In this document: in pieces, positions 1 to 6,916 of the stretch
How positions within the stretch are numbered: the stretch's first letter is position 1
Layout: every line of letters begins with the position of its first letter
Source: Paralcaligenes ureilyticus
Lineage (GTDB): Bacteria; Pseudomonadota; Gammaproteobacteria; Burkholderiales; Burkholderiaceae_B
Reading direction: 5' to 3'
Length of the DNA: 64,000 nt
Assembly: GCF_004346225.1 (NCBI RefSeq)
Contig: NZ_SMAJ01000001.1
Span: 186,001-250,000, forward strand
The notes under the pieces: model-generated
The model's database searches: none
Told to the model about the DNA's origin: nothing
Seen by the model: the letters and a program-made list of their open reading frames with translations, nothing else
Position numbers and translations under genes: made by a program

Positions 1-158
1 TCTTTGCGCAGCGCATGATAGATTTCGTTGTGATCGAGCTCGATATTGGCAGGCTGAGCAGTGCCGCCGTAAACAATGGCAGGCACACGGCCAGCGTGGC
101 GCAGGCGGCGGCTCGCACTCGTACCTTGTACGCTACGCGAAGTGGCGTTGAATTTCAT
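1..158 (-). CDS. rplY: 50S ribosomal protein L25 (general stress protein Ctc family), N-terminal part
   Basis: L25 binds 5S rRNA in the large ribosomal subunit. The minus-strand reading frame starting at 158 translates as [20 protein letters not shown] and continues through [12 protein letters not shown], the typical opening of the beta-proteobacterial L25/Ctc proteins. The start is preceded by TTGGAGTATTCC, giving GGAG six bases upstream. Only about 52 residues are in the window; the rest lies beyond base 1. It follows prs on the same strand, separated by an intrinsic terminator, an arrangement (prs-rplY, normally followed by pth) known from Bordetella-type genomes. Confidence 0.93.
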   Translation of the reverse strand, partial: MKFNATSRSVQGTSASRRLRHAGRVPAIVYGGTAQPANIELDHNEIYHALRK

Positions 159-194
159 GGAATACTCCAAAAGCAAGGGGCTCTAAGCCCTATT

Positions 195-220
195 AAAAAA
201 ACACAGCGCACATTACGCTG
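195..220 (-). terminator. Intrinsic terminator between prs and rplY
   Basis: On the minus strand CAGCG (220-216), a seven-base loop and CGCTG (208-204) form a short hairpin followed by TG and seven T residues (201-195). A second, larger GC-rich hairpin lies just upstream (230-255). Together they would end or attenuate the prs transcript before rplY. Confidence 0.6.
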
Positions 221-229
221 CGAAGAACA

Positions 230-255
230 GCTGCCGGCCGCGACCAGCCGGCAGC
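230..255 (-). terminator. GC-rich hairpin directly after the prs stop
   Basis: The plus-strand arms GCTGCCGGC (230-238) and GCCGGCAGC (247-255) are perfectly complementary, with an eight-base loop. It lies ten bases past the prs stop codon. On the minus strand no strong T-run follows directly, so it may act together with the terminator at 195-220 or protect the prs 3' end. Confidence 0.45.
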
Positions 256-264
256 ACAAAAAAC

Positions 265-1215
265 TTAATCGACGAACAGGGAACTGACCGATTCGGCGTT
301 GGAAATACGCAATATGGTTTCGCCCAGCAAAGAAGCGCACGAGAGCTGGCGGATTTTGCCACAGGTACGCGCCGCTTCAGACAAGGGGATGGAGTCGGTC
401 ACCACCAGCTCGTCGAGCTCGGATTCAACAATACGCTGGACCGCCTCACCCGACAAAACCGGATGCGTACAGTAGGCGTAAACCGTTACGGCGCCGCGCG
501 CTTTGAGCGCCTGCGCAGCCTTGCACAACGTGCCGGCCGTATCGACCATATCGTCCATGATAATGCAGGTGCGGCCATCGACCTCGCCAATAATATTCAT
601 CACTTCCGACACATTGGCGCGAGGGCGGCGCTTGTCGATAATGGACAGTTCCGCTTCAAGCTGCTTGGCCAGCGCCCGAGCCCGGACCACGCCGCCGATA
701 TCGGGCGACACGACAACCAGATTCTGATAATTGCGGCGCCAGATATCGCCCAGCAAAATCGGCCCGGCATAAATATTGTCAACGGGAATATCGAAAAAAC
801 CCTGGATCTGATCGGCATGCAAATCCATCGTCATGACGCGATCGACACCCACGACCTGCAGCATATTGGCCACCACCTTGGCCGAGATCGCCACGCGCGC
901 CGACCGTGGGCGGCGATCCTGACGGGCGTAGCCGAAATACGGAATGGCCGCAGTGATTCGGCCCGCCGAAGCCCGGCGCAACGCATCGACCATGACCATG
1001 ATTTCCATCAGGCTGTCGTTGGTCGGGGCGCAAGTAGGCTGAAGTACGAATACGTCTTTGCCGCGGACGTTTTCGTTGATCTCCACCATGACCTCACCAT
1101 CGGAGAAACGGCCAACCGTCATCTTTCCGAGTGACATGTCGAGATGATTAACCACATCGACCGCCAAACGAGGGTTGGCGGTGCCGGTAAAAATCATGAA
1201 ACTGTCGTATGTCAT
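265..1215 (-). CDS. prs: Ribose-phosphate pyrophosphokinase (PRPP synthetase)
   Basis: Transfers pyrophosphate from ATP to ribose 5-phosphate to make PRPP for purine, pyrimidine, histidine, tryptophan and NAD synthesis; cytosolic. The 316-residue product has the class I family signatures: the N-terminal [27 protein letters not shown], the catalytic-loop/ATP region FGYARQDRR near residues 100-110, [14 protein letters not shown], and the PRPP-binding [10 protein letters not shown]-like motif (here [12 protein letters not shown]). The frame extends 24 codons upstream, but [12 protein letters not shown] at 1215 aligns with the family N-terminus, so I chose it; the Shine-Dalgarno there is poor. 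A 10-bp inverted repeat lies in the leader (1251-1293). It follows tRNA-Gln and ispE on the same strand. Confidence 0.97.
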   Translation of the reverse strand: MTYDSFMIFTGTANPRLAVDVVNHLDMSLGKMTVGRFSDGEVMVEINENVRGKDVFVLQPTCAPTNDSLMEIMVMVDALRRASAGRITAAIPYFGYARQDRRPRSARVAISAKVVANMLQVVGVDRVMTMDLHADQIQGFFDIPVDNIYAGPILLGDIWRRNYQNLVVVSPDIGGVVRARALAKQLEAELSIIDKRRPRANVSEVMNIIGEVDGRTCIIMDDMVDTAGTLCKAAQALKARGAVTVYAYCTHPVLSGEAVQRIVESELDELVVTDSIPLSEAARTCGKIRQLSCASLLGETILRISNAESVSSLFVD

Positions 1216-1250
1216 GATGGAAGGTAGAGATCCCGTAGCGTGAAACAACA

Positions 1251-1293
1251 AAGCTGTTGACCAGCACCCCATTCGAGGCCGACTCAACAGCTT
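1251..1293 (-). promoter_or_regulatory. Long-armed hairpin in the prs leader
   Basis: AAGCTGTTGA (1251-1260) and TCAACAGCTT (1284-1293) are a perfect 10-bp inverted repeat with a 23-base loop, 36 bases upstream of the chosen prs start. It has no T-run downstream on the minus strand, so it is not a plain terminator. It could be a mRNA leader structure or a protein operator; the sequence does not match the Escherichia coli PurR box. Confidence 0.4.
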
Positions 1294-1328
1294 GGTATGT
1301 TAAAGCAAGCCCATCGGGCCAAGAAAAA

Positions 1329-1405
1329 TGGCTGGGGAAGAAGGATTCGAACCTTCGCATGCTGGAATCAAAATCCAGTGCCTTAACCAGCTTGGCGATT
1401 CCCCA
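1329..1405 (-). tRNA. tRNA-Gln (anticodon TTG)
   Basis: The minus strand folds as a standard tRNA: acceptor arms TGGGGAA and TTCCCCA followed by discriminator G and an encoded CCA (1331-1329), anticodon stem CTGGA/TCCAG with loop TTTTGAT giving anticodon TTG, and a T-loop GGTTCGAATCC. It starts one base after the ispE stop codon, so it must be released by RNase P from a transcript shared with ispE. Confidence 0.97.
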
Positions 1406-1406
1406 A

Positions 1407-2369
1407 TTAACTGCGTATCCAGTGTCGTAACGGATGATCGAGCAAACCCGGGCAAGCCCACGTATTTTCAACCATCGCCGTCTGCCCGTTTTCGGAACCA
1501 GGCATTTTAACGATTATTTCCTGCTGACACAGCCGGGCTTGTTCAAGCGTTGCACATTCAATGAAAAAACAGCCACCCGACCCGGTCATTCGAGCATGGA
1601 TGCCTTGCCGTTTCAGCCACAAGGCCGTCTCGCGCACACGGGCAAACCTGCTACAAACCACCGGCTCCAAATCGTTACGGCCGAAATACGGGCTGCTGCT
1701 TGTACCACTGCTGCTGCCACTGTTTGTGCCACCAGCCAGCACGCCTATCCCCTGCGCGTGAACTCTTTGCCAATCAACGAAGACCGACATTATGATTGAG
1801 GGCGTATTTCTTGTCAATTCAGGGGCCGAAAAGATTCCAGCGGTGGGCACCGGCTCGGAAGGCTGAATCACGACATAAAAGCGCTGCGGCAGAGATAAAG
1901 GCGACAATTGCTCGCCAACCCCTTGGGCAAACGCCGGCTGGCCGTATATAAACACCGGCACATCGGCCCCCAGCGGCAAGGCCAGGGCCATAAGCGCGCG
2001 TCGATCCAGGCCGGTTTGCCACAAGCGATTCAAGGCCAGCAGCGTGCTGGCGGCGTCGCTCGACCCGCCGCCCAGCCCCCCGCCCGACGGGATAATCTTC
2101 TGATAGCGAATCTGCGCACCGAAAGAGGTGCCGGTGGCGCTTTGCAGCGCCCGCGCCGCACGCACCACCAGATCGTCTTCATGGGCCAGGCCAGGCTGCG
2201 ACCCCTCGCAGACAATCCGCCCGTCGCTACGTCGGTCGAAATGCAGGGTATCGCACAGATCGATAAAGCGAAATGCGGTTTGCAACAAGTGATAGCCGTC
2301 ATCGCGCCGGCCGACCACGTGCAGGAACAGATTAATCTTGGCTGGGGCGGGAACGTCGTAGAGTGTCAC
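1407..2369 (-). CDS. ispE: 4-diphosphocytidyl-2-C-methyl-D-erythritol kinase
   Basis: ATP-dependent kinase of the MEP isoprenoid pathway (fourth step); GHMP kinase superfamily, cytosolic. The start region reads YDVPAPAKINLFLHVVGRRDDGYH, and the ATP-binding glycine loop IPSGGGLGGGSSDAA lies near residue 90; GxNDLEPV (GRNDLEPVV) follows in the C-terminal half. I chose the GTG at 2369 because AGGG lies six bases upstream; a TTG two codons earlier would touch that Shine-Dalgarno. Length is 320 residues, somewhat long: a Ser/Gly/Thr-rich insertion (about AGGTNSGSSSGTSSSPYF) sits before GRNDLEPV where relatives are short. The gene is close to lolB upstream and ends one base before tRNA-Gln. Confidence 0.93.
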   Translation of the reverse strand: MTLYDVPAPAKINLFLHVVGRRDDGYHLLQTAFRFIDLCDTLHFDRRSDGRIVCEGSQPGLAHEDDLVVRAARALQSATGTSFGAQIRYQKIIPSGGGLGGGSSDAASTLLALNRLWQTGLDRRALMALALPLGADVPVFIYGQPAFAQGVGEQLSPLSLPQRFYVVIQPSEPVPTAGIFSAPELTRNTPSIIMSVFVDWQRVHAQGIGVLAGGTNSGSSSGTSSSPYFGRNDLEPVVCSRFARVRETALWLKRQGIHARMTGSGGCFFIECATLEQARLCQQEIIVKMPGSENGQTAMVENTWACPGLLDHPLRHWIRS

Positions 2370-2377
2370 GGCCAACC

Positions 2378-2956
2378 CTAGCCATCGATGACCAGGCGCA
2401 CGCTGATGCGCCGATTGGGATCGTTGCGGTTAAGTTGCAAAAGCCTCGGGCCCAGCGCGTCGTACCGCGACAACACCGCCCGCCAGCCATTCTGCTCAAA
2501 GCCCGTTATCTGGCCCGCCGGATTCCGGATCAGCTCCTGAACCGGCGCGCGACCCACTTTGCCTTGCAACCAATCGCGCAGGCCCACCACCGGAATGGCG
2601 CTACCCAACACCTGCTCCACCAGTTCATCGGGGTCGGACGCCTGCTCTTCGGACCCATTGGCGCGCGTCAGCACGGAGTAGCCCGAACTGACCTGGACGC
2701 GCGCCAGGATGCTGCCCAGGGGGTTGGCCAGGTCCAGACGCAGCGTCTGCCCATCATCGCGCCAAGCGAAGCCGCCCTGAACCGCTTCTTGCTTGCCGTC
2801 GCCGTGCGTCACGCTCACCGCAAAGCGCCCGGCGCGTTCGAAGGCCCGGGCCGCACCGCTATCACTGATACGCTGCGGCGTTGCGCAGGCCGTCAACAAA
2901 CAAACCAGGCCTGCAACCAGATAAAGACGATAGCGTTCAAACAAGACCCTTGCCAT
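2378..2956 (-). CDS. lolB: Outer-membrane lipoprotein insertion protein LolB
   Basis: Receives lipoproteins from periplasmic LolA and inserts them into the outer membrane. The 192-residue product starts with a lipoprotein signal (MARVLFERYRLYLVAGLVC then LLTAC, lipobox Cys near residue 24). After it come LolB-like features: RFAVSVTHGDGKQEAVQGGFAWRDDG-type beta strands, DLANPLGSILARVQV, the exposed loop region, and PNRRISVRLVIDG at the C-terminus. Its order lolB-ispE is the standard one in beta- and gammaproteobacteria, and the two genes are eight bases apart, so they are probably cotranscribed. The start has AAGG eight bases upstream. Confidence 0.9.
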   Translation of the reverse strand: MARVLFERYRLYLVAGLVCLLTACATPQRISDSGAARAFERAGRFAVSVTHGDGKQEAVQGGFAWRDDGQTLRLDLANPLGSILARVQVSSGYSVLTRANGSEEQASDPDELVEQVLGSAIPVVGLRDWLQGKVGRAPVQELIRNPAGQITGFEQNGWRAVLSRYDALGPRLLQLNRNDPNRRISVRLVIDG

Positions 2957-2965
2957 GAAGCCGCC

Positions 2966-4741
2966 TTATGGTTTTACGCCGAAACGCTTCATGGTACCGA
3001 GCAACGCTTCATTTTTCGGATCTTTGGCCAAACCCGCGTGCCATATTTTTTTAGCCTCGTCGCGGCGCTTGAGCTTCCATAGCACTTCGCCCAAATGGGC
3101 CGCCACATCGGCCGACAACAACTGATCGTAAGAGCGCTGCAAATAATCGAGCGCCGCACGATTGTCTCCGGTGCGATACAGATACCAACCCACGCTGTCC
3201 AGAATAAATGGATTGTCCGGTTCGAGCTCGAGCGCCCGGTCAAGCAGGTTTTGCGCTTCGTCCAGTCGAACGTTCTGATCGACAAAGGTATAACCCAGCG
3301 AGTTATAGGCATTGGCGTTCTTCGGGTCGATATCGATTACGCGCTGCATGAGCTTTTCAAACTCGTCGAACTTGCCCTGCCGCTCGTACAGCATGCCCAG
3401 GTCGTACATGATTTCACTGGTATCGGGCATCGCCTTATTGGCCTCGACCAATACTTCGGTGGCCAGATCAGTGCGCCCGGCATCGCGGTAGATGGACGAC
3501 AAGGTAAGGGCGATAACGGCGCGCTCGTGATCGCCGTCAGGCTTGAGCGCGGCAATGGTGCTGCGCGCCGTGGACAGATCGCCCAGGCGAGCCTGCAGCA
3601 CCGCCTGATGGATCCGCGCCTGGAAGCGCAGCGTCGGGTCGTCGATCAGGCCCAGTTGCACGATGGCCTCGTTCAAGTGCCCCTGCTTCTCGGCAATTTG
3701 CACGAGCAGCAGCCGGGCGTCGGAGGCATCGGCCGCCGCGTTCGTGACATTGTCGTTAAGCGATTTCCGCCGCTGCGTCTGCACGCTGATGTATTCGTTC
3801 AGCAAGGCCTGGGCCTGGCTATATCGCTGCGCACGGAAATTGACCTCCGCCTCGGTATAAAGCAGATCAAAATCTTCCGGCGCGCTATCGCGCATTTTCT
3901 TGACCAGGTCGAGCGCGCCGTCGAAATCCTTGCGGTCAGTCAGCCGGCCAACCAGCATAAGCTGCAACTTGCGCGCATCGGGATGCTTTTCGGAAAACAC
4001 GCGCGCCGCATTGATCGCCGCGCCCGGATCGACCTTCAAGCCGTACTCGAGGATGCGCTGGGCAGCGAGCTCGGAATCTTCATCCAGCGCCAGCGCCTGC
4101 TGTGCCTCGGACAAGGCGCGATTGGGGTCGCGCGCCGCCCAGGCTGCATCGGCGAGCGCCATATGAGCCATGGGCAGCGACCGCACAGGATCGTGCAAGG
4201 CGCGGTCCAGCACTTCCAGGGCCATTGTTTTATCCGTCATTTTGCCCACAATGGCGGCTGCCTGAGCGATGGCTTCTTCCTTGTTCTTGGCCTTGTCGAT
4301 ACGCGCCCAGAGCGCCCCGGCCAAGCCTGTCGTCTGGCCATTGGTTGCGGCCAGCGCCAGGGAAGACGCCACCGCTTCCGGGTCATTGGGCGCCAGTTGC
4401 ACCCACTCGCGTGCGGCGATCAGTGCCCGGGCTATGTTCCGATCAGCCATGGAAAATTGAAACGCGCGTTTGGCCAGCCGCGGATCAGAGGTATCCTTGG
4501 CAAGGTCAAGAAAAGTCTGGCTGGCCAGATCGTATTGACCGTCGCGCGCGCCAATTTCGGCCGCCAGAATGCGATACATGAGATCGGCCGTCAGATTGAT
4601 GTCGGGCAGCTGACCGTCGCGCAAATGGATCGACTCGGTTTGTTGGTGTGCTTTTGCAGCCTGGCGGGCATGGGCAGCGACGGGAACAAGCAGACATGAG
4701 CCCGCCAGTGCTGCCAGAGACAAAGAGATCGATAGTTTCAT
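2966..4741 (-). CDS. Exported tetratricopeptide-repeat protein
   Basis: A 591-residue protein with a classical signal peptide (KLSISLSLAALAGSCLLVPV then AAHA, cleavage near residue 25) and TPR/Sel-like helical pairs over most of its length. The clearest repeats lie at about 440-560, for example YDLGMLYERQGKFDEFEKLM, NSLGYTFVDQNVRLDEA and DSVGWYLYRTGDNRAALDYL. TPR proteins of this type upstream of lolB-ispE are conserved in betaproteobacteria and are thought to be scaffolds in the periplasm or at the outer membrane; the exact function is not known to me. It is nine bases from lolB, so it is likely the first gene of the TPR-lolB-ispE-tRNA transcript, divergent from mutM. Confidence 0.85.
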   Translation of the reverse strand: MKLSISLSLAALAGSCLLVPVAAHARQAAKAHQQTESIHLRDGQLPDINLTADLMYRILAAEIGARDGQYDLASQTFLDLAKDTSDPRLAKRAFQFSMADRNIARALIAAREWVQLAPNDPEAVASSLALAATNGQTTGLAGALWARIDKAKNKEEAIAQAAAIVGKMTDKTMALEVLDRALHDPVRSLPMAHMALADAAWAARDPNRALSEAQQALALDEDSELAAQRILEYGLKVDPGAAINAARVFSEKHPDARKLQLMLVGRLTDRKDFDGALDLVKKMRDSAPEDFDLLYTEAEVNFRAQRYSQAQALLNEYISVQTQRRKSLNDNVTNAAADASDARLLLVQIAEKQGHLNEAIVQLGLIDDPTLRFQARIHQAVLQARLGDLSTARSTIAALKPDGDHERAVIALTLSSIYRDAGRTDLATEVLVEANKAMPDTSEIMYDLGMLYERQGKFDEFEKLMQRVIDIDPKNANAYNSLGYTFVDQNVRLDEAQNLLDRALELEPDNPFILDSVGWYLYRTGDNRAALDYLQRSYDQLLSADVAAHLGEVLWKLKRRDEAKKIWHAGLAKDPKNEALLGTMKRFGVKP

Positions 4742-4827
4742 TCATTAAAACCACTGCCGTTTTGCCCGCAAAAGAGAGCAAAATGACGAAGATACGCCTA
4801 AAGATAGACAGATGTTAGCACCCCCTT

Positions 4828-5655
4828 ATGCCTGAACTACCAGAAGTTGAAACCACGCGTCGCGGAATTGCGACGGTTATGACGGGCCAGGTCTTGACTC
4901 GCTTCATTGTTCATGAGTCGCGCATGCGCTGGCCCGTGCCTCACGACCTGCCCGACCGGATCAACGGGCAGGTGGTGCTAAGCTGCGGGCGCCGCGGCAA
5001 ATACCTGCTTATAGAATTCGGGCGCGGCACCCAAATCGTGCATTTGGGAATGTCGGGATCCTTGCGCCGCGTCGCCATGGACGAGCCGCGACGCAAGCAC
5101 GACCATGCCGAATGGCTGTTCGGCGACGCCCGTTTTCTCCTGCACGATCCGCGCCGCTTCGGCGCCATCCTGTGGCACAACGCGACAGAAGGGCCGGTTG
5201 CAATGCATCCGCTACTGGCTGCGTTAGGTATAGAACCGTTCGATCCCCTGTTCGACCCTCAGTGGCTGCACCGCCAGTTCCAGGGCAAAACGCTGTCGGT
5301 CAAGCAAGCGCTGTTGGCCGGCCACGCGGTCGTCGGTGTCGGCAATATCTACGCCTCGGAGGCGCTGTTCCGGGCCCGCATCAATCCGCAAACCCGCGCC
5401 GGCAGGCTGTCGCTTGCGCGCTGCGCCCGCCTGTTCACCGCCATTGTGGAAACGTTGACAGAGGCACTGGCAAGCGGGGGCAGCACCTTGCGCGACTACG
5501 TCAACGCAAGCGGTAGCCCGGGCGCCTATTTCGAGCTGCATGCCGCGGTCTATGACCGCGCGGGCGACCCCTGCCGCATTTGCCACACGCCAATACGCCG
5601 CATCGTCCAGGGGCAGCGTGCCACTTTCTATTGCCCCAAATGCCAGCATAGCTAG
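4828..5655 (+). CDS. mutM: Formamidopyrimidine-DNA glycosylase (Fpg)
   Basis: Removes 8-oxoguanine and ring-opened purines from DNA and nicks the abasic site (bifunctional glycosylase/AP lyase). The 275-residue product starts MPELPEVETTRRG, in which Pro2 is the Schiff-base nucleophile and Glu3 the general acid. The beta-hairpin lysine lies in GRRGKYLLIEF (near residue 58), the helix-two-turn-helix in VGVGNIYASEALF, and the C-terminal zinc finger has four cysteines in CRICHTPIRR and YCPKC. Every key residue is present. It is transcribed away from the TPR-lolB operon. Confidence 0.97.
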   Translation: MPELPEVETTRRGIATVMTGQVLTRFIVHESRMRWPVPHDLPDRINGQVVLSCGRRGKYLLIEFGRGTQIVHLGMSGSLRRVAMDEPRRKHDHAEWLFGDARFLLHDPRRFGAILWHNATEGPVAMHPLLAALGIEPFDPLFDPQWLHRQFQGKTLSVKQALLAGHAVVGVGNIYASEALFRARINPQTRAGRLSLARCARLFTAIVETLTEALASGGSTLRDYVNASGSPGAYFELHAAVYDRAGDPCRICHTPIRRIVQGQRATFYCPKCQHS

Positions 5656-5664
5656 TTACCTTGC

Positions 5665-5708
5665 GTTAATTCGTTTATAACGAATGCATTGCATAAAAGC
5701 GAATTAAC
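5665..5708 (+). promoter_or_regulatory. Nested palindromes at the homogentisate operon promoter
   Basis: Outer arms GTTAATTCG (5665-5673) and CGAATTAAC (5700-5708) form a perfect inverted repeat; inside it TTCGTTTATAACGAA (5670-5684) is a second perfect palindrome sharing the left arm. The right outer arm lies between the -35 and -10 boxes, the usual place for a repressor operator. No regulator gene is adjacent, so the bound protein is unknown. Confidence 0.55.
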
Positions 5709-5717
5709 GGCTATATT
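5689..5717 (+). promoter_or_regulatory. Sigma-70 promoter of the homogentisate operon
   Basis: TTGCAT (5689-5694) and TATATT (5712-5717) are separated by exactly 17 bp, and the first gene of the operon starts 24 bp further on with AGGAG eight bases before its ATG. This is the only good promoter match between mutM and the operon. Confidence 0.6.
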
Positions 5718-5740
5718 CTTATCCAACAGGAGCCCACCAC

Positions 5741-6697
5741 ATGACTAAACAATTCGCCTCGCACGCCGACATGGACGACAAAGTCGTATCGTTCGACAAG
5801 CTGTCCGATAACGCCTACGCCTATACCGCCGAGGGCGATCCCAACACCGGCATCATCATCGGCGACGATGCCGTCATGGTGATCGACACGCAGGCCACCC
5901 CCGTCATGGCGCAAGATGTCATCCGCCGCATCCGGGAAGTCACCGACAAACCCGTCAAATACATTCTGCTCTCGCACTATCACGCCGTGCGCGTCTTTGG
6001 CGCTTCGGCGTACAACGCCCAGGAAATCCTCGCCAGCCGCGATACCTACGACCTGATCGTCGAGCGCGGCGAGCAAGACAAGGCCAGTGAAATCGCCCGT
6101 TTCCCGCGCCTGTTTCGCAACGTTGAATCGATACCGCCCGGCCTGACCTGGCCGACCATCACCTTCGACGGCGAAATGACGGTCAACCTGGGCAATCTGG
6201 AAGTCCAGATCATGCAAGTCGGGCGCGGCCATACCAAGGGCGACACGATTGCCTGGCTGCCCGAACAAAAAATCCTGTTCGCAGGCGACCTGGTCGAATA
6301 TCAATCCACCCCCTACGCAGGCGACTGCTACTTCCGCGAGTGGCCGCATACCCTGGACACTCTGGCCGAATTCGACGCCGAAAAAATGGTGCCCGGCCGC
6401 GGCCCGTCGCTGACCTCGGCCGACGAAGTCCGCAAAGGCCTGGCCGGCACGCGCGCCTTCCTGACCGACCTGTATTCCTGCGTCAACAACGGCGTGGCCG
6501 AAGGCAAGGACCTGAAAGCCATTTACCGCGAAACCTACGATTTCATGAAGCCGCGCTACGCCAAATGGGTCATCTTCGATCATTGCATGCCCTTCGACGT
6601 CTCGCGCGCCTACGATGAAGCCACAGGCTACGAAGACCCCCGTATCTGGACCGCCGAACGCGACATCGAAATGTGGAAGCAGTTGGAAGGCAACTAG
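5741..6697 (+). CDS. Metallo-beta-lactamase-fold protein with altered metal motif
   Basis: A 318-residue protein of the MBL fold, first gene of the homogentisate operon. Fold markers include GIIIGDDAVMVIDTQATP (strand-turn, Asp49), a long spacing to ILLSHYHAVRVFGAS (79-84), GRGHTKGDTIAWLP, ILFAGDLVEY and a late FDHCMPFD. The canonical metal motif is HxHxDH; here residues 79-84 read H-Y-H-A-V-R, so the Asp and last His are replaced by Val and Arg while the later His and Asp ligands remain. It may bind one metal or none. The position with hmgA and fahA suggests a role in aromatic catabolism, for example hydrolysis of a lactone or thioester, but no substrate can be named. Start chosen for AGGAG at 5727-5734. 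Confidence 0.8.
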   Translation: MTKQFASHADMDDKVVSFDKLSDNAYAYTAEGDPNTGIIIGDDAVMVIDTQATPVMAQDVIRRIREVTDKPVKYILLSHYHAVRVFGASAYNAQEILASRDTYDLIVERGEQDKASEIARFPRLFRNVESIPPGLTWPTITFDGEMTVNLGNLEVQIMQVGRGHTKGDTIAWLPEQKILFAGDLVEYQSTPYAGDCYFREWPHTLDTLAEFDAEKMVPGRGPSLTSADEVRKGLAGTRAFLTDLYSCVNNGVAEGKDLKAIYRETYDFMKPRYAKWVIFDHCMPFDVSRAYDEATGYEDPRIWTAERDIEMWKQLEGN

Positions 6698-6705
6698 GCT
6701 CTACG

Positions 6706-6890
6706 TGTAGCGGCACCCCTTGTGGGTGCCATCGATTTTGGCAGCCACAAGGGCTGCCACTACATTAGCCACCGCCAGTTATGTGTAGCGGCAGCCCTGG
6801 TGGCAGCCACACCGCTAGTTATATGTAGCGGCAGCCCTTGTGGCTGCCACCTTGCGAATCATATGTAGCGGCAGCCCTCGTGGCTGCCAT
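6706..6890. repeat. REP-like palindromic repeats, cluster of five
   Basis: Five units between two genes of the same operon. Plus orientation: 6706-6732 (stem GGCACCC/GGGTGCC), 6784-6810 (degenerate), 6824-6850 and 6864-6890 (stem GGCAGCC/GGCTGCC). Minus orientation: 6739-6764. All keep the head TGTAG(CGG) next to the stem. They separate the MBL-fold gene from the flavin hydroxylase gene and could form strong mRNA hairpins inside the operon. Confidence 0.85.
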
Positions 6891-6916
6891 CCTTTCCGAA
6901 TCACGGGAGCATCAGT

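Noticed and set aside
3095-4699. 534-codon open frame on the plus strand
   Set aside because: It lies antisense to the TPR gene, has no domain or Shine-Dalgarno support, and reflects codon bias of the real gene.
6706-6890. CRISPR array
   Set aside because: Units occur in both orientations, spacers are irregular and no cas gene is present; the hairpin with a fixed head is REP-like.
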